DNA of 64,000 nt from Spodoptera frugiperda. Its lineage: Eukaryota; Arthropoda; Insecta; Lepidoptera; Noctuidae. How positions within the stretch are numbered: the first letter of the stretch is position 1; every line of letters starts with the position of its first letter. Shown in pieces: positions 12,301 through 27,300 of the stretch. A program made the position numbers and the translations under genes. Location of the stretch: NCBI RefSeq assembly GCF_023101765.2, contig NC_064223.1, positions 5,890,001-5,954,000 of the forward strand. Direction: 5' to 3'. The notes below the pieces were generated by a model. That model was not told the origin of the DNA and ran no database searches. It worked only from the letters and a program-made list of their open reading frames with translations.

Positions 12301-15300
12301 AGAGGAGACATTGGGATAATTTTCACTAGCAAGTATCGTTCTTTACAAAAAAGAGATACCTCATGTAGAAGTAATATTCACTTGCTATTCTTGAAGCTAC
12401 ACCACTAGTTCACAACCTATCGGTTACATATAGAATTTTGTTTTATTTACTAACAAATGTTACCTACAATCGTTGAAATTTAATTTAAAGACGATAAAAC
12501 TAGAGAACAACAATTAAATACAAGTAAAGAGCACTTCAAACTGCTAAGAGGATCTCTCTTAAACCAGGACGATTGAACACTAATTCAAAGTTCCCACGAT
12601 GTTCACTGATATCGATAAGAATTTGTTTGCTTACTTGTCAACACTCATGATTGCAGCTAACTTTTTTCACTTCGATAAAATATCGATGTACGGTACGAAC
12701 AAATTTTAATGTTTATTCCTTTTCCTTTATCGTCTGTACATCACGAAATACTTCTTTGCAATGATATTTACTCAATTATACGTGTCAATGGCCAGTACAG
12801 AGATGTATTCAGTCTTTTATTAACGTCTTGTTTTTTACACAAGTTACCATTGATTCGTGAACCAAACAAATGAAAGCTGTCTCCACATTCTCGGTTTATA
12901 ATTCAATCTTTGTTTGGATATTCAATTTAAATATTTGTGGAGTAAGTAATTATTGTGTTATCTGAAGAGGATTATTGGAGCACAGAGTTCAAATATTGAT
13001 GTGCTACTTTATAAAAATACAAGGAATAAGACGCACGTTTGCGTTAAATATTTCCTTTCATTTGGTGATATGAAGTATTTTGATAAGAATGAGGAAGTTT
13101 TATTGTTTATTACTTATACAATTTACTTTATTACTAACTTACAAATAAGAAATTGGGGTCATAGATTAACTTCCCAATCCCACCCTGCATTTTTAATTCC
13201 AAGATCATAGTCATCCTCTAGCCTCAAAAGAAAGAGCACGAGATATTATTTATCTCACTCTCACTCATATCGGGTATCCCAGTTCATTACTTAAACTGTT
13301 TAATTGCTGATGTCAACGAAACAATTGTCCTGTACAATTGTTGATTTGTTTGAGTTTGGGAGTCAGCTGGGAGTTTGTGACGTAATTTTATCACAAGACT
13401 AGAGATAGCTGTTAATATTTACACAATTTTGAACCTTAACAAACAATTTTAGAACCTAATTTCCTTCGAGTAAAAGTCTGGCCCTATATTTTTATTATTA
13501 GGTATTTGTTTCACACAGTTAGTTTTAAAACTGCACAAGCAAATATCTCTTTAAGACCATGCAATTTGTTGACAGTCAAAACACACAACACGGTGCGGAC
13601 ACTCCAATTTGTTTTAAAGACTATTTTAAAGTTAGCAAAATAGTATATTTACCTGTGATGATGGAAGAGGGCAGCGAACTCATGTGTTCCCGGTTTGGGC
13701 AAAGACTGGGACCCCAGCAATCGCTCCCGAACCGAAGCCGAGAGCTGCGCGGCCGCTGTGCCACCCAAAGAAAATGATTTCGGACCGATTCCATTTTCTG
13801 CGTAGGCGTGGAAATGAAAAATGAACGAAATGCGTTGATAAGCAAAAATTAATTAAAATGTTAATAAAATTAATTAAGTACCTAACAAACTTTTTCCTAT
13901 ACATGAATAAATAATGTATTAAGTATTGCATGCAAGTGAAACTAATATAACTATGATAGACTTTGAAATCGATGGAATAGATTAGACTTCATGCAAAAGG
14001 GTAACATTATATCACCTTGAAAATAATTATAATGAGTATAAAACAAGAAGAATAAAACTGCAACGTAGCATCAACGTAGGTAAGTCTTCTCTAGATAAAA
14101 AGTTGACATAATAAAATTATTGATTGTTATTATTACTGATTCTAGCAGCGTTAATAATGCCATGTGAAGTAGATGGTGCAGAAAATGGTAGGTAAGTAAA
14201 AAAATATAATATTATCTTACTGTGAATTTGGAGATCCTGTGTACACGTTTGTGTACCACCCGATACTTTGACTTTCGTCCTTGGCACAGCAGAAACTTGA
14301 GCTGTCCGTCCACCTACAATAAATAATTATAGTAATTAATACCTACAATATTATAAACTAAATTATATTAATTAATTAATTTACATGCATTACTTTCCCG
14401 CTTCCCGCCATTTTCGAAAATCAAAAACAATGACCACTCTTTTTTCCAACCAGCAGCTATATTCATATTAAACAGCCAGCTTTAAGACTGGCCAGTTGAT
14501 GATTCTAAATTTAAAATGATTCAATAATGAGTTTCGACCTTCTTTCTTTTTTAAATTTTCCTTATTGTTTTTATTAATTTAGTATTCCGATGTTTTTATA
14601 TAGGAATTTGTTAACGTACCATGTTGTGGTGGCCCATTGGACTGCGGTACTGGTTGTTGAACACCATTCTGTCTCTTCACGTAGCCGAAGCTTTGTGGCA
14701 CTTTCGCTTTACTTGATGAACAAGTGCTACCATTGCCTCCGCTTGACACGCTAGACGGCCGGGATCCACCTCCAGGAGACTGGAGCTGCTAAAAAAATAT
14801 TAAATTATTTTGTTAAATAAAAATATATTTACTTTGCATTAGCTTATTAGAACTTGAGCACACTGAGCACAATTTTATTTAAACACAATTTAAACTTAGA
14901 CCCTGATGGGCGTTGTGTTGCGTTTGTAACTAACTACATAGTCAATACTTAGACTCATATTTTATGAGTTTTTTTTTATACTAATATTATTCATCACAGT
15001 TTAAAATAATTAATAAATACGATACCTGTGATCCCCCACTTCTTGCGGGATGTTGCCCAGAATTCGATGCAGCATACTGAAAATAAAATATCGAAACATT
15101 AGATCAAGGTTGAATCAACGCCCATGTTTTGTAGCAATATCGAATAAAACAGTTGTATGGTTTCCCTCAAGGGCGTTAATTAGGTAAGTACCTATTACAC
15201 GTATCAAATATCTAACTAACAACGGATTAAAAGGTTTAAATAAGTACAAGTGTACGTATAATGTTGTTTGCTGTATCTACTGGTTCTTTTTTTATTCTTG

Positions 15301-18300
15301 CTGTCAGATAGTTAACATTTTCAAATCTAGATGTATTTTCTATAGATAGATATTTGGGCTTAAGCACGAAATTAAAATTATTTCAGCATTGGCTCAATTT
15401 TTATAACACGGACTTCACTTAAGTGACCCATTAATAACTTTAAGTCTTGACCTAAAATATGACGGTGATAATACCTAAGTGATCCACGATCAATGTATGA
15501 TTGTATACCCGTATGTATACCCATGACATCAGAGGAATGATATGATTTTATGTTACCTGTGGATGCGGTGCGATTCCAAGCTGCTGGGCCGCAGTCAGCT
15601 TCTCCCGCTTGTGGTGCTGAGGCGAGTGATGGCCAGCACGTCTTTCTCCCTTCCTGCCATGTGATGGGCTGGGTGGCGCAGGTGCTGGCTGGTTCTGGAA
15701 TTGAGAGTTAATTCATTAAGTAAGTAAAGTGTCTATGAAAAACTGCAAGGCAATGTCCTTTGATCGAAATCCATGTAAGTTATGAAAAAGACCTATAGGA
15801 ACCATGGAAAACTGACGATAAAACTAATGTATTGGATGCTATTAAAAATTTCATGCTGAAGAGGGCGAATTTTGTGTTCTATGTAAAATGCTGAAATTCA
15901 GCGATATTTCAGAGTTGGGTTGGCTTCAATTACTTAGAACGAAACAAGAAACAGAATTCTACTAACGTATGTATCATACGATTTAGGGCATTACATAACT
16001 GCAGTTGTCATTCGACTTTATGTGATCCAAGAAAAAATCCACAGTTTAAAAGAGGGGTATAAAGTGCTTACCAGTGGAGGAGCACCAACTCCAGGCGAGT
16101 CGGTGTACTTCTTCCAGGTGGTGTCCTGTTGCCGCGGCGCCGGCGGCTGTCGTTCAGTCTGTTGGCCGCAGTCCGCCTTACTGCGCGTGCGCCCCACCAC
16201 ACGGTATACCACACCGCTACCTCCTTCCATCCTATTGCGACCGCCGCGTCTGAGGAAACCATTGAAAATTATTTTAATAATGAAATTGGTAATTTTTAAA
16301 TCATTATGTACTTATACAATGTTGGCAAACTAAGGTACACTATGAATGAAAATAACACAGATTGACCACAAAATAACAGACATACAATCCAGTGCCGGAT
16401 TAACCACGTAGCATTTGCTTAACTGAACCAACCAAACTCGTCTCCGCTTTGGAGTATTTATTTGAGTGTAAATAGGCTTCATAGTTAAAATGTTTGAGAA
16501 TGTCCTCCTGTTAAGTTAAATCTATACTTCCAGGGACACCGTATATGTATAATCGAGGGCCTCTTAGGAGCTTTAGCAGGATTAATCTGTCACTGACTCG
16601 TACGAATCAAACTAATTATACCCAATGAAATAACATATACACATTAGAACACGATGAGACGAATTTCACAGTAACTACACAAATACAGAAGCTCACATCA
16701 ATCTCCTAATCAATACACTCTCTCAAGTACCATTTCATTTACCTACAAATCAACGGGGCTGGCATGTTCTTAGAATAAAAGCCCCTTAAATAAAAGATAA
16801 AAAAAAAAAAAATTACCTACAAATGTAAAGGGCACCATTATATCTGAGTAGGTACAATCCCTCTGCTTAGAAATGGCAGTAAAGGGTGTCTACCGCATTT
16901 CCCCTTCGCATGACTCAGGGTTAAAAGCCTTAAAAGAGTATAGGAGTTGTTCGGAGAATTACAAAAGTCCCGCTTTAATATAAGTTCCTACTTATTACTA
17001 AGTAGTTACTATTAACTAGTTTGTTGTCCAAGCCGCTTCAGTGCAACCTGTCACATTTATTAACAAATTATTGCTGTTGCGGTTTCAGGTTTATGTACTA
17101 AACGCACCCAACACACAAGACAATATCACAGTGTAGAACAACCTTTACTTATAAAAAAAACTTAACACCCGACTGCTACTACTCGTACAGTCACTTTATG
17201 AAATTAAACCAGTTCTAATATTTACTTCTAAAACTCATAATAGGCTTAACTGATGAAGAAAAACACCCATTATTACTACTTAACTCGACTTAACCTTCTT
17301 AGTGAAGCTTGAGTTTACAACGCTTACTAATAGCGTTATTTTTAATCAACGGTTCAACGGTTTAGTTTTATTATTCTTGAACGGCATTAGTCGCCAGTTT
17401 AATTAGATCCTTCACTTCATTAGTCACTTGTTTTGTTTCCATTCGGTGTATCTACCGTCCCTATTACGATGCATTTCTTATGGAGGGGACTTTTCTATCC
17501 TAGTTTGTTTACCTTTCCGTAGGACTACGACATCAGAATTCAAATTGTTTTATGAGATTGGAGGCAAACGAGCAAATGTACCGCCTAATAGTCAACATCG
17601 CCGATAGACTATGTCCATACTGTCCAATTCCATAGACATTCATTACACCAGAAGAGTTACATTTATTTTACCGATTTTATAAAAAAGAGTAGCTAAGCTA
17701 TTTTCTTTAATATAGTGATGATTTACGCAAGAGCCATTTCAATTACCAGTACTTTTATTTTACATTGCATTGACTTTAAAAACGACACAAATATACATAC
17801 GAGATCAAAGCAGATTGAACGCAGGGTGGCATACAAGAGCGGCTGGCCTGAACAAAGGGATTGAATTGATGGCAACTGATAAAGGGGGAGCTGTATTCTC
17901 TTATGGAGACGAGCAGAGCAACATGTCGTTGCGACCTAGTTTTAAAGATGTGTGTGTACATTGTACATACAAATGATATTCCCCTAAATGAAGTAAAAGC
18001 TGTCACATCACAACGTCGCATGTCACTCGGGTACTTTAATTAAATTCAGAGCTACAAATGTACCTACCACATACATAAACTCATTAAATTACGATCGAAA
18101 ATCATTTACCTTGCCGCTTGGAAGTTACTCAAAACAAACCATTATTTACAAACTAAATCAATCATATTTGTAATGCCAGTGAACTTTGTTTTCGATACTT
18201 ATCTCACCTACTTATAAATTGGTTTGCTTTTACGCAATGCGGCTGATATTTCTTTAAAAAAAAAACAAAGCATCAAGACTAAACATGATTATAACATTAT

Positions 18301-21300
18301 GGGTGAGCCAACTAATACTGCGAAAGAACGGGTGTATTCAGTATGATCATTAATCACTCTTTATTGCACTCATTTAGGATCAATGGAGTCTTTATGTGAA
18401 GCATAGTGTTCGTTTATTTTTAACTCGGGTAAGGAGGTCGATACCGCAGTACTGTGATAAGTGAAAGGGCAATTTTAATCAAATTGAAGAACAGTTGTAA
18501 TAGTACGGATGCTTCCTACCTTCGTAAAAATGGAATGTTATGATGAGTCTAATTTCATTATAGTGCACGCTATAAACATGCTCATTAAGGTTAAAAATTT
18601 AATGTCGTGTTTCATTCGTTAAATAAGTTTTTAATTCTATATAAGTGAAGTGAGTAATATTTTGGATGGCCTAAGTGTGATAATCTCACCCTTCATCACG
18701 ATGCAGTCACTTCCATCTACCCCTTCGCAAAAACACGCGAAGCTCTGTACCTAATTGTTAACAACTTTTCAAAACATTTCCAAATCAGATAAGTTTTTAT
18801 GTCCAACACTCGAGAGATTCCCAACAATTTTATACGACATGACATAAAACGCCTTGCGATAAAGATTACGACGAGAAAAGAAAAAAAAAGTTCGTCAACT
18901 TTTTAAACTTGGAAGTTTCTTCGCGTTCCACTTACAGCTATCTAAGTACCATAATTACATGGAGAGATACAACTGTCAGAAGAAGAAAATGGTGTCGAGA
19001 AAATTGTTCTTCTTTCTTGAAGGCAGGTTAAGCAAACTGTAATCTATTACAGACAGAACCAAGCCTTTGCGGTTACAAATGCCGCAGTGTCCTAGTTTAT
19101 TGCTAACGAGATGCAGTAATCCATTACGTATTCTATTTTTGGAAAAAATGCTGTATCGTTATTTTCGAGAGCCCTTCCTTCGTACGCTATTTGCTATATT
19201 TGATTTTCGAACGAAACGATGTTCGACTTTTTTGGTCTTGATTCGAAAGAGGAATGGAATGCGCTGAATCTATCAAGGAATTTTAATTTCAGTTTGCATT
19301 TACGACGTCTATCAATTGATTGACACGTTTGGAAATATATTTTGTTAGTACAGATAACAAAAATTTTGATTCTGAATACCATTTTTTTCCCAAGTAACTT
19401 TTAAAGTTTTATATAGCTATAGACTAAAACTGCTCCAATAAAAAAAGGAGCGAATTTAAGCCGCGAATTAAGCAAAAAGTGAATCTACGAAAAAAAAACG
19501 CCTACTAACTCCTGCCCAACTTGACATGAGTCCTTATGGTCACTGTACAAACCAATTAGTCAAAAAAGTATTCATGAAAGTCCGCAGTGAAAAATGTAAT
19601 GTGCCAACTTTGAAACCCCAAGCTTGTCTGGCAGTAAGCCATTCTGTTACCTTGTTTACCTTTCGTTATGGCCACTTGCCAACTCATAAACCATGATATA
19701 TCACATGCTAACTTTTACTATGCATTAACAACAATAATATTTTGATAATAAGGTTCATTTCGCTTTATTTGATCACTTAAAGGGTTTTGAAATTGAGTAA
19801 CTATTTAAGAAGCCCTTTCAAAAATATTTTTTCTTAGTACAGTCGACTCTCTTTAATTCAAACAACAATAATATTTTGATAATAAGGTTCTTTTCGCTTT
19901 ATTAGATCACTTAAAGGGTTTTTAAATTGAGTTACTATTTGAAAAACCCTTTCAAACATTTATTTTCTTAGTACCGTTGACTCTCGTTAATTTAAACCTT
20001 CGAAGTAATTTGAAGGTCCCTCGAAAATCTCTTTATATTTCAAGAAATTTTTACACACTTGGTAATTTTCATGAGAAAATCATCGCTCTGTAACAAAATT
20101 ACTCCATTATTCGAACTTATTGGCGTCAGCCTTTCGAAGATTCAAAAAAGGAGACGAAAAGATTACAGAAATTGCAGAGATAGGTACATGCTTTTTAGTT
20201 TGACCACCATTTGATATTTCGAACATTCGGTAATTCGGTCGACTGTACCCGAAATTGCGAAATTGAAACGCAGAACAGATGTGACCTCACTTATACCCTT
20301 GGCCTTATATCTGAATCTTCCAAATGAATTAAAACATTGTTTGCTAGTTAGCTGTAGTACATATCCTCTTAAATGGAATATCCATGTCCTTTCAATATTA
20401 TTCTAAAATTACTCATTTTTACAGGCCTACGAACAAAACCTACTACGCCTGCCTCTATTGTACGCGAATAAAAGAATAAAGCACCTGTATGAACACTCAC
20501 TTTACTACATTAAAACATTTAATGGCGAAATGGTGTAACAGAACGGAGTTTTGAATTGTTTAGCCTTAACGAATTTTCTGAGTAAAAGCGTTCCCGTTTC
20601 ATGTATTCTTCACACATGATTTAAGATTCAAGATCGCAAAGTGGAGCGGTTTTTGCTACTTGACGAGAAAGATTTTAATGTGGCACACACAAGGGCCTAG
20701 AATGCTGCCAGGTTTTGTGTGACTATGTTACAAATGGCATAACTTTATAAATGTCATTGAACTTTACATGTTGAAATGATTCTATGATAGATGGCAACGA
20801 GCAATATGAGGCTCCGAATTTTGTTCCCAAATCGATTCAGTTTGTAAAAATTACGGAACATCTACAACCAATATCTACTACAGTATAAGGAAAGTGTACG
20901 AACATACACGGCAACGCTTATCACTACGAGGAAAAACCAACCCTACTTAACGTAATATTATGTTACACTCAATTCCAGTATCTTTCCAACCAGTTCCCAC
21001 GAAACATTTTCTCAGTAAACTCTATTAAAACGATACGACCTAAAAGACACCCTGTAGATCTGAATAGCAACACTTCATGGATTAAACCCGAGGGAGAACA
21101 ACGACAACACGCTGTACTTATATACAGGGGGAGATAAAATTGTAATCAGACGGCATGAAGAGAGAACGGGGGTTTCTTTCACAATTAGTACTGATATGTA
21201 CCTATGTAGGTAGACAAGACAATGATCGTAAGGATGCATCAATACGTCCCCAGTCCTTTGGTGGCTGTGGTTGTCATTTGAAACATTGGCGTCTTAATGA

Positions 21301-24300
21301 AAACTGAGCGCCTGAAGCCTCGTACTAATGATGACGGATCTCCTGAAAGGCGCAGTCTCCTACGTTCCTCATTATCTATGAGCCGAGCAGTCTCTCTCAT
21401 TATTCCCTCGTTCATCTCATCATTATTTTCACTGAAATGATGAATGCTCTTTTGTGCTATTTGAATGTATTCGTTGTGTTTTGTTTGCTGACTTACACGG
21501 TGATGCCATTTTTATTGGTATGAAAATCACATCTAATTGAGATGAATAGAGATGTCGCTCAAATATTTATTTTTTGTCAAATTCTTTGTCAAAATCCCTT
21601 TGTGAAACTGGATTTTTAAAACTACACATTTTATATTGATTTAGTACAACTCAGCCTTCTTTACACATTTTATGTTAATTTAATTTAGGACAAATCGCTT
21701 TTCTTTATAAGGTAATCCTCAAACATTCTAGTACTAATCAAATGATAACTAGAACCAAAAGGAAACAATACTAAAACGACCATATGTTGATGACCATCAT
21801 CATTAATGCACTTAAACAGAAACTAACAAAAACGTAAGTTTAGTAAACATTACAACCAAACGGAAACTCGTCTCCAATTCACGATGAACTCCATAGTAAA
21901 CAGTTTTCATAAATTTTACTTCAACATACCGTAATACGTGTCACCTAACAAGTATCGTAGCTCCAATAAACAGCCGTTGTATTTCGTCCATTACAATACA
22001 TAAAAACAACTATACATATACAGGTACTTAGTAATAATATAATAGCTTTCGAACATCATTAACAAGCCACGGCCTCATTAAAATCCGTTCCGAAATGGTA
22101 AAATCATATTTTAATGAGAAACTGAAGTGATATTAAGTAGTTTTGAAATATGGGTACAAGTAGAATAAAATAAATAACAAATTAACATGTATACCTATAG
22201 ATATACCTATTGTGTATTTTGCCCTTAAGTCGTAATGTCCCAATGGACACTAATGAGAGTCCCTAAACACCTTTCCTTTCTCGGGAAAGAAATTAGTAGC
22301 TAAGTTTTCGACGTAAGTAAACCTTAGGTAATGCTGACGTCAGACTTCTGTCTGAAGGCACTGAGTACCTTCTAAGCGGGAAGAAACTTATAATTACAAA
22401 ACGTGAGACGGCTAGCACGTTTGCTCTAGTGGTATAAGTTGGTCAAAAATATTTATGAGGAACTGGGGACGCTAAACTGTAGTTATCTTACTTTGAGAAT
22501 AATCTGTTTCATGAAACACTAACATAACCAAACTAATAGACATTAATGGGGCTAGAAATCAAAATATTCATTATCTCAAAATAATAGTTTACTTACATGA
22601 TATTAATGGAGAAAAGCTCTACTAGTTTCGAGTTACAGAGGGACTCTTCATCATGAGCAGTGTGCGCAAACGTTTCTGCGTCTTCTCCATTAATAATACG
22701 TGAGTAAACCGTAAGTTTTAGTTAATTTAGTATGTCTCACGATAGTTATTATAAAAATTATATTCATATTAAATTACCATCCACTACACTAACGAACCAA
22801 ACAACTTTGAAATGCACTAAAACAAATACCTTTAACCAAGTAACGGACTGCAGTATCGATGTTAAACTCGGTACCAAACTAACTATGCAGCTATCAGCTT
22901 TATACTTGTTTCATAACTGAATCATGCTGTAAAGGAGTGTACAGAAATGTCGATAACGAAAGTTCTGCAAACACGAGGAATGGATCGCTGAAAGCTATTC
23001 AAACCTAACCGGATTTCCTCCCGGTGTACCTATTTCAACTTGAATTCACTTTATCAGAAGGCTCTTCAATGCTTTTATGTTCAATTGTTGCTATATATGG
23101 TGTGTTAAAAGCTGATTTTTGTTGTAAGAATAATGCGTATGGAGGTTTTGTTATTTTTGAAGATTTATGAGTTAACTAAAAAGTACCAAATCTAAACATA
23201 GCATTTAAATATTTCGGTGTAACATAAAGAAACAAAAGACATGCGATTAGGTACCTTATTTACATTTGCGAAAAATAATGTATCTTCGCAATAAGAAACT
23301 TAGGATACGGGTTCAACGACCTGGCTCAGGTAGGTAAGTTTACCTTTTTGATCTGATATATTCATTTGTATTTGGCCAAGAATGTTATAGAAATTGTGCG
23401 TATAATATAAGTAGGTAGGTATAGGTAATATCAAGTACCTAGTTAAAATGTTTTAGAGGAAATGTCGCAACCATAGGAATAGAAGAAAAAGCAACGGGTT
23501 AGACATCAGTTTGTATAAAGTAAAAAATATTTTTGTGACATGTTACCAACTAGCTACGAGTTTTTCATTTAAATCTCGTTCGCAAAAAAAAGAAACGTTT
23601 CCGACGTAGCCGTGACTACGCCGTAGCAATTTTGTAGGCGAGCTACGAATACGAAACGAAAATATTAAACGTATAAACAAAAGCCAGGTTTTTCGTATTC
23701 ACAACGTTTACTTAACATTAAAATAGGAATAAAACTGAATATTTAGTACGCGTGTTCATTTTAAAGAAATGTATGATTTTATCTTTATTTTGAACATGGA
23801 TTTTCATATATAACCCTAAATATATGTAGGGTAAGTGCCAATGTATACCTGATATTTTATCTAACACTTGAGTTTGAAAAAGGCCTTCAGTATTGTGTAT
23901 CGCTTCATTAATTCGGTTCGGCATAGGAGAGGTCCAATATGTCCCTGCCTCGAGGCTTACCCTTGTCAAAATAAAAGACTTGTTACTATCGTCTAGTTTC
24001 TTTGAAACATATGTAAAACTCACACGTCGGAATGAAACGTGTTTTATATTGAGTACTTATGTTGTTTTGTAAAGGAGCTCCTTTCAGGTATCTTTTAGAA
24101 AACCTAGAACCTACATACATAATGCTTTGGAGTTTAGTTAATCAGCATTACTTTGTAAGGAAAACCTAATATAAAAGTTTACAATAATAATAAGTCTCAA
24201 ATACATCTACTACTAAACTTCAATGATCAATTAAGTTCTATTTACTTCACCTACTTTGTTTCCTAATTTCTAATACCCTAGCAACAATTGAATTGAATTA

Positions 24301-27300
24301 GCAATGAGGAACTGTAGAAAGTCGATTGCATGGTGTTAATTATGTACTTGTGAAATACCTGCCGTGGAAGATAACAAGTTATTTCGAACGCTCGACTTCG
24401 TCTCATTAAAATTTCAAGGAGCGGAACAAACAGAACGGCATTCGCTTTGCAATATCCGAACGCGGAATTTAAAAGTTTTACAGCGAGAATAGTTGCCATA
24501 TTGTTAGGCCTTTTTGTGACGTTTTTCTCGATTTTTCGCTCGCCGTTTTCCAGCTGTTATGAGAGAAAAAAGAACAATGATATTTCCGCTTCGTAACTTT
24601 TTTAAGTTCATGAAGTTCTTTTAATTTCTGTACTCGAAGTGTTTATTGTTTATTAACTATTCGTAGACTTACGACCATTCAAAATGATTCATGAAATATA
24701 CATGTCAGTATTAAGCTTTGAAATAGAAATAGAATACAATGTGATCAATCAGACGTACATAAACGAAACATCAATTTCGCTAATATAGTCAATCAGCTTC
24801 AGTGATCTGCAATCAATGTGCATTTATTGATAGAGTATCGTGAATAAAACGAATGAATAAAAATTCCCAGTTCATGATTCATGGCCAATATAACCCCTCT
24901 TAATAAGTTTGTGCCAATGAATTTTAGTCTTTATGGACCCACCTAAACATGAGGACTTGGATCTAAACAAAATAATACCCCACCGAATTTAAAAGTCTCT
25001 GCATATACGGAATATATGTGTTGCCAACATACGTCCCGATTCGGTTGGTTAGCCGCCATTTAAATAGGGGACCAAAATTTAATGTCGTGGATTTAAATTT
25101 TTCTGATCGTTTTAACTTTATACGCGGGTAAGCATTTATACGCCGACTCCTTGCTGTTTTACGACCTTATCGGTTAACTACTTTGGATTCTCTTTTATAT
25201 TTGGCTGAAGTAAATACTAACTTTAAATATTAGAAGGTATGTAAAAAGATATTGTTTGCACTCAAATTATACAGTAAATGGTATGAGAAACTGTACACAT
25301 GGCATGTGTGAGGGTGCGTATACGTATACCTATCTACCCTGAAATCTGTAATAATATTGGAAATTCTATGAAATTGAGGAACCCGGTCCGGGGGATCAGG
25401 CTAAGGGATTCCCGTCCCGACCCATAACCCTGCAGATGCCGAGGTAATAACCTTACACGGATCAATCCGCCGGGTTACTAACCGTTCACTTATTGCCTAC
25501 ATTAAACACATTTACGTAATACTATTGACGAACATTACTGAATTCATTACACTTAATGCATTGTTTGGCCGAGCCATAAATGATAAGTATGTATGCGATA
25601 TTGTGCCAGGAATGGTAGCCACATGTGACAAACTAGCGATACATTGACTCGCCAACCGACACATGTTTGGACGGTTATTGCCTTTACGACAATTAACTTT
25701 ATCATAATAATAAGTTAAATGAACTAACAATAGAGTAGATCATAATAAATATTAAGTAAGTATGTCTCACCAAAATCGTTTTATCCATATTCAGCACAGT
25801 TGATACAAATTGTTGAAAACTTATTACTTTTCTAAATGTTTATTATCTATAAAGCACCGTAAGCTTACAGTTACAACGTCTAACGCGAAAAGCAAAGACA
25901 CGTAGCAAGGCAACACTGATCTTATATTAGTGTCCGCGAAATTATTATCATTGTTGGCATATAAAATTACAGCAAATTAAATTTTGTCCGTCAAGCGACT
26001 GGTACGCGAGATCAAGTGACAGAAGGCACAACGCATATGGTCCACTACATCGTCTAAGATACACTTATTAACTAACACCAATGTTTAAATGGAATAATAA
26101 CAGTCCACGAGATTAGCGTGTGGCGCGTTGGTTCCGCGATCCTTTGTTAAGTGCGGTCCAGCTCCATGGCGCCAGCTGTGATCGGCGTGCTCGGTTCGAC
26201 GAGCGCGCGTCTGGCGGCGGACGATCGATGCCGGCAACAGATTTACATTTTCCGTCGAGGAAATCGGGAAAGTTTGTCACGTGCGTGTGTGAGCGCGGGC
26301 GGCGAGTACGGCGCGCCCGCACGCCGATAGTGCGCGGCGCCGAGTGCCGCCCGCCCTGCCGCCGCCGCCGCGCCGCCACCGCCGTACGCCACACACAGTC
26401 ACTATATCACACCGACACTACTCACTATATGACATTGAAACCCTCTATCCCAACAGCTTATACCTCACACGTTAATGCCTCCAGTGTTTTAAGCACGATT
26501 AGCCCTCCAAGTGAAAAATAGAGCGTAAATAATTTGGTTCGAAACTCATTATGGTGTAATCGATTGACAATTTATAGGAAAACGCAGAAAAACCATGATA
26601 GCATTCTGAAGGAATCTGTGCCTAAAAACGTAGGATGTCATTGAGCGCAGCGTCGAAAGTACAGTTTTATGTCAAGATCGTTAAGGTACCGAATGGTGCG
26701 GTGCTGTTAGGGGTGGTTAGGGTCGCGGCGGTGGTACAGAGGTGACGTGCGGGGCAGGGGCGGCGTGAGACGTAGGAGTATCGATTTTGGTCACCCCGCC
26801 CTCTCCCCTAACGTTGCGACAGTGTGAGTGAGCCATATAGTCGTCACTGCGAGATCGTTGGTTGCACACCGCGGGAAGCAGCGTCCAAATATTAACAAAA
26901 CGCTTTGTTCACACTACCAGACTACTAACAGTACTAACACTCCGCTAACTGTCGCAACCCGAACATTTACTTGCCTTTGGTTTTAGCATGGTGAGTCATA
27001 TCAATGCGCTGCATAAGACATTGAAAAATAAAAATTGTTACTCGATTACTTAGTAGCGGACTTGATTTGTATTCCTTACTTAAAATATACTGATAACCAA
27101 CGTTTATTCACGTGCATATCTTATCACATTTTTTTTTATTATTTGACAGTTTATTTTTTTCAAAATTATCTAATGATTTTTTATTATTTCTTATCATTCT
27201 CATTAAAATCCCTACAAAAGCAGTCTTGGTTTGATGTTTCTTATACCTACTGAATCAATTGATCCGAGTGACACACGCGTTAGACCATCGTTACATTATG

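Larger units (their letters stand above)
6383..16071. other. Introns 5 to 15 of sick, between exons 16 and 5
   Basis: The introns over 300 nt in this stretch are 6383-7457, 7541-8659, 8789-9998, 10106-11432, 11625-12136, 12251-13652, 13798-14220, 14314-14619, 15077-15556 and 15695-16071. They are AT-rich and unremarkable, without repeats I could define and without other coding sequence. Short open frames here are exon shadows or random. Confidence 0.7.

Noticed and set aside
16022..16333. 103-codon plus-strand open frame
   Set aside because: Mostly antisense of sick exon 5.
17770..17976. Plus-strand coding exon in intron 4
   Set aside because: GC-richer and open, but without an ATG in context, convincing splice sites or a family match.
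23718..24023. 101-codon minus-strand open frame
   Set aside because: No context or similarity to a known family; length is within what is expected by chance in 64 kb.
26113..26521. Overlapping 133- and 93-codon open frames on both strands
   Set aside because: They arise from the CpG-rich composition; both give low-complexity Arg-rich strings with no recognisable domain.
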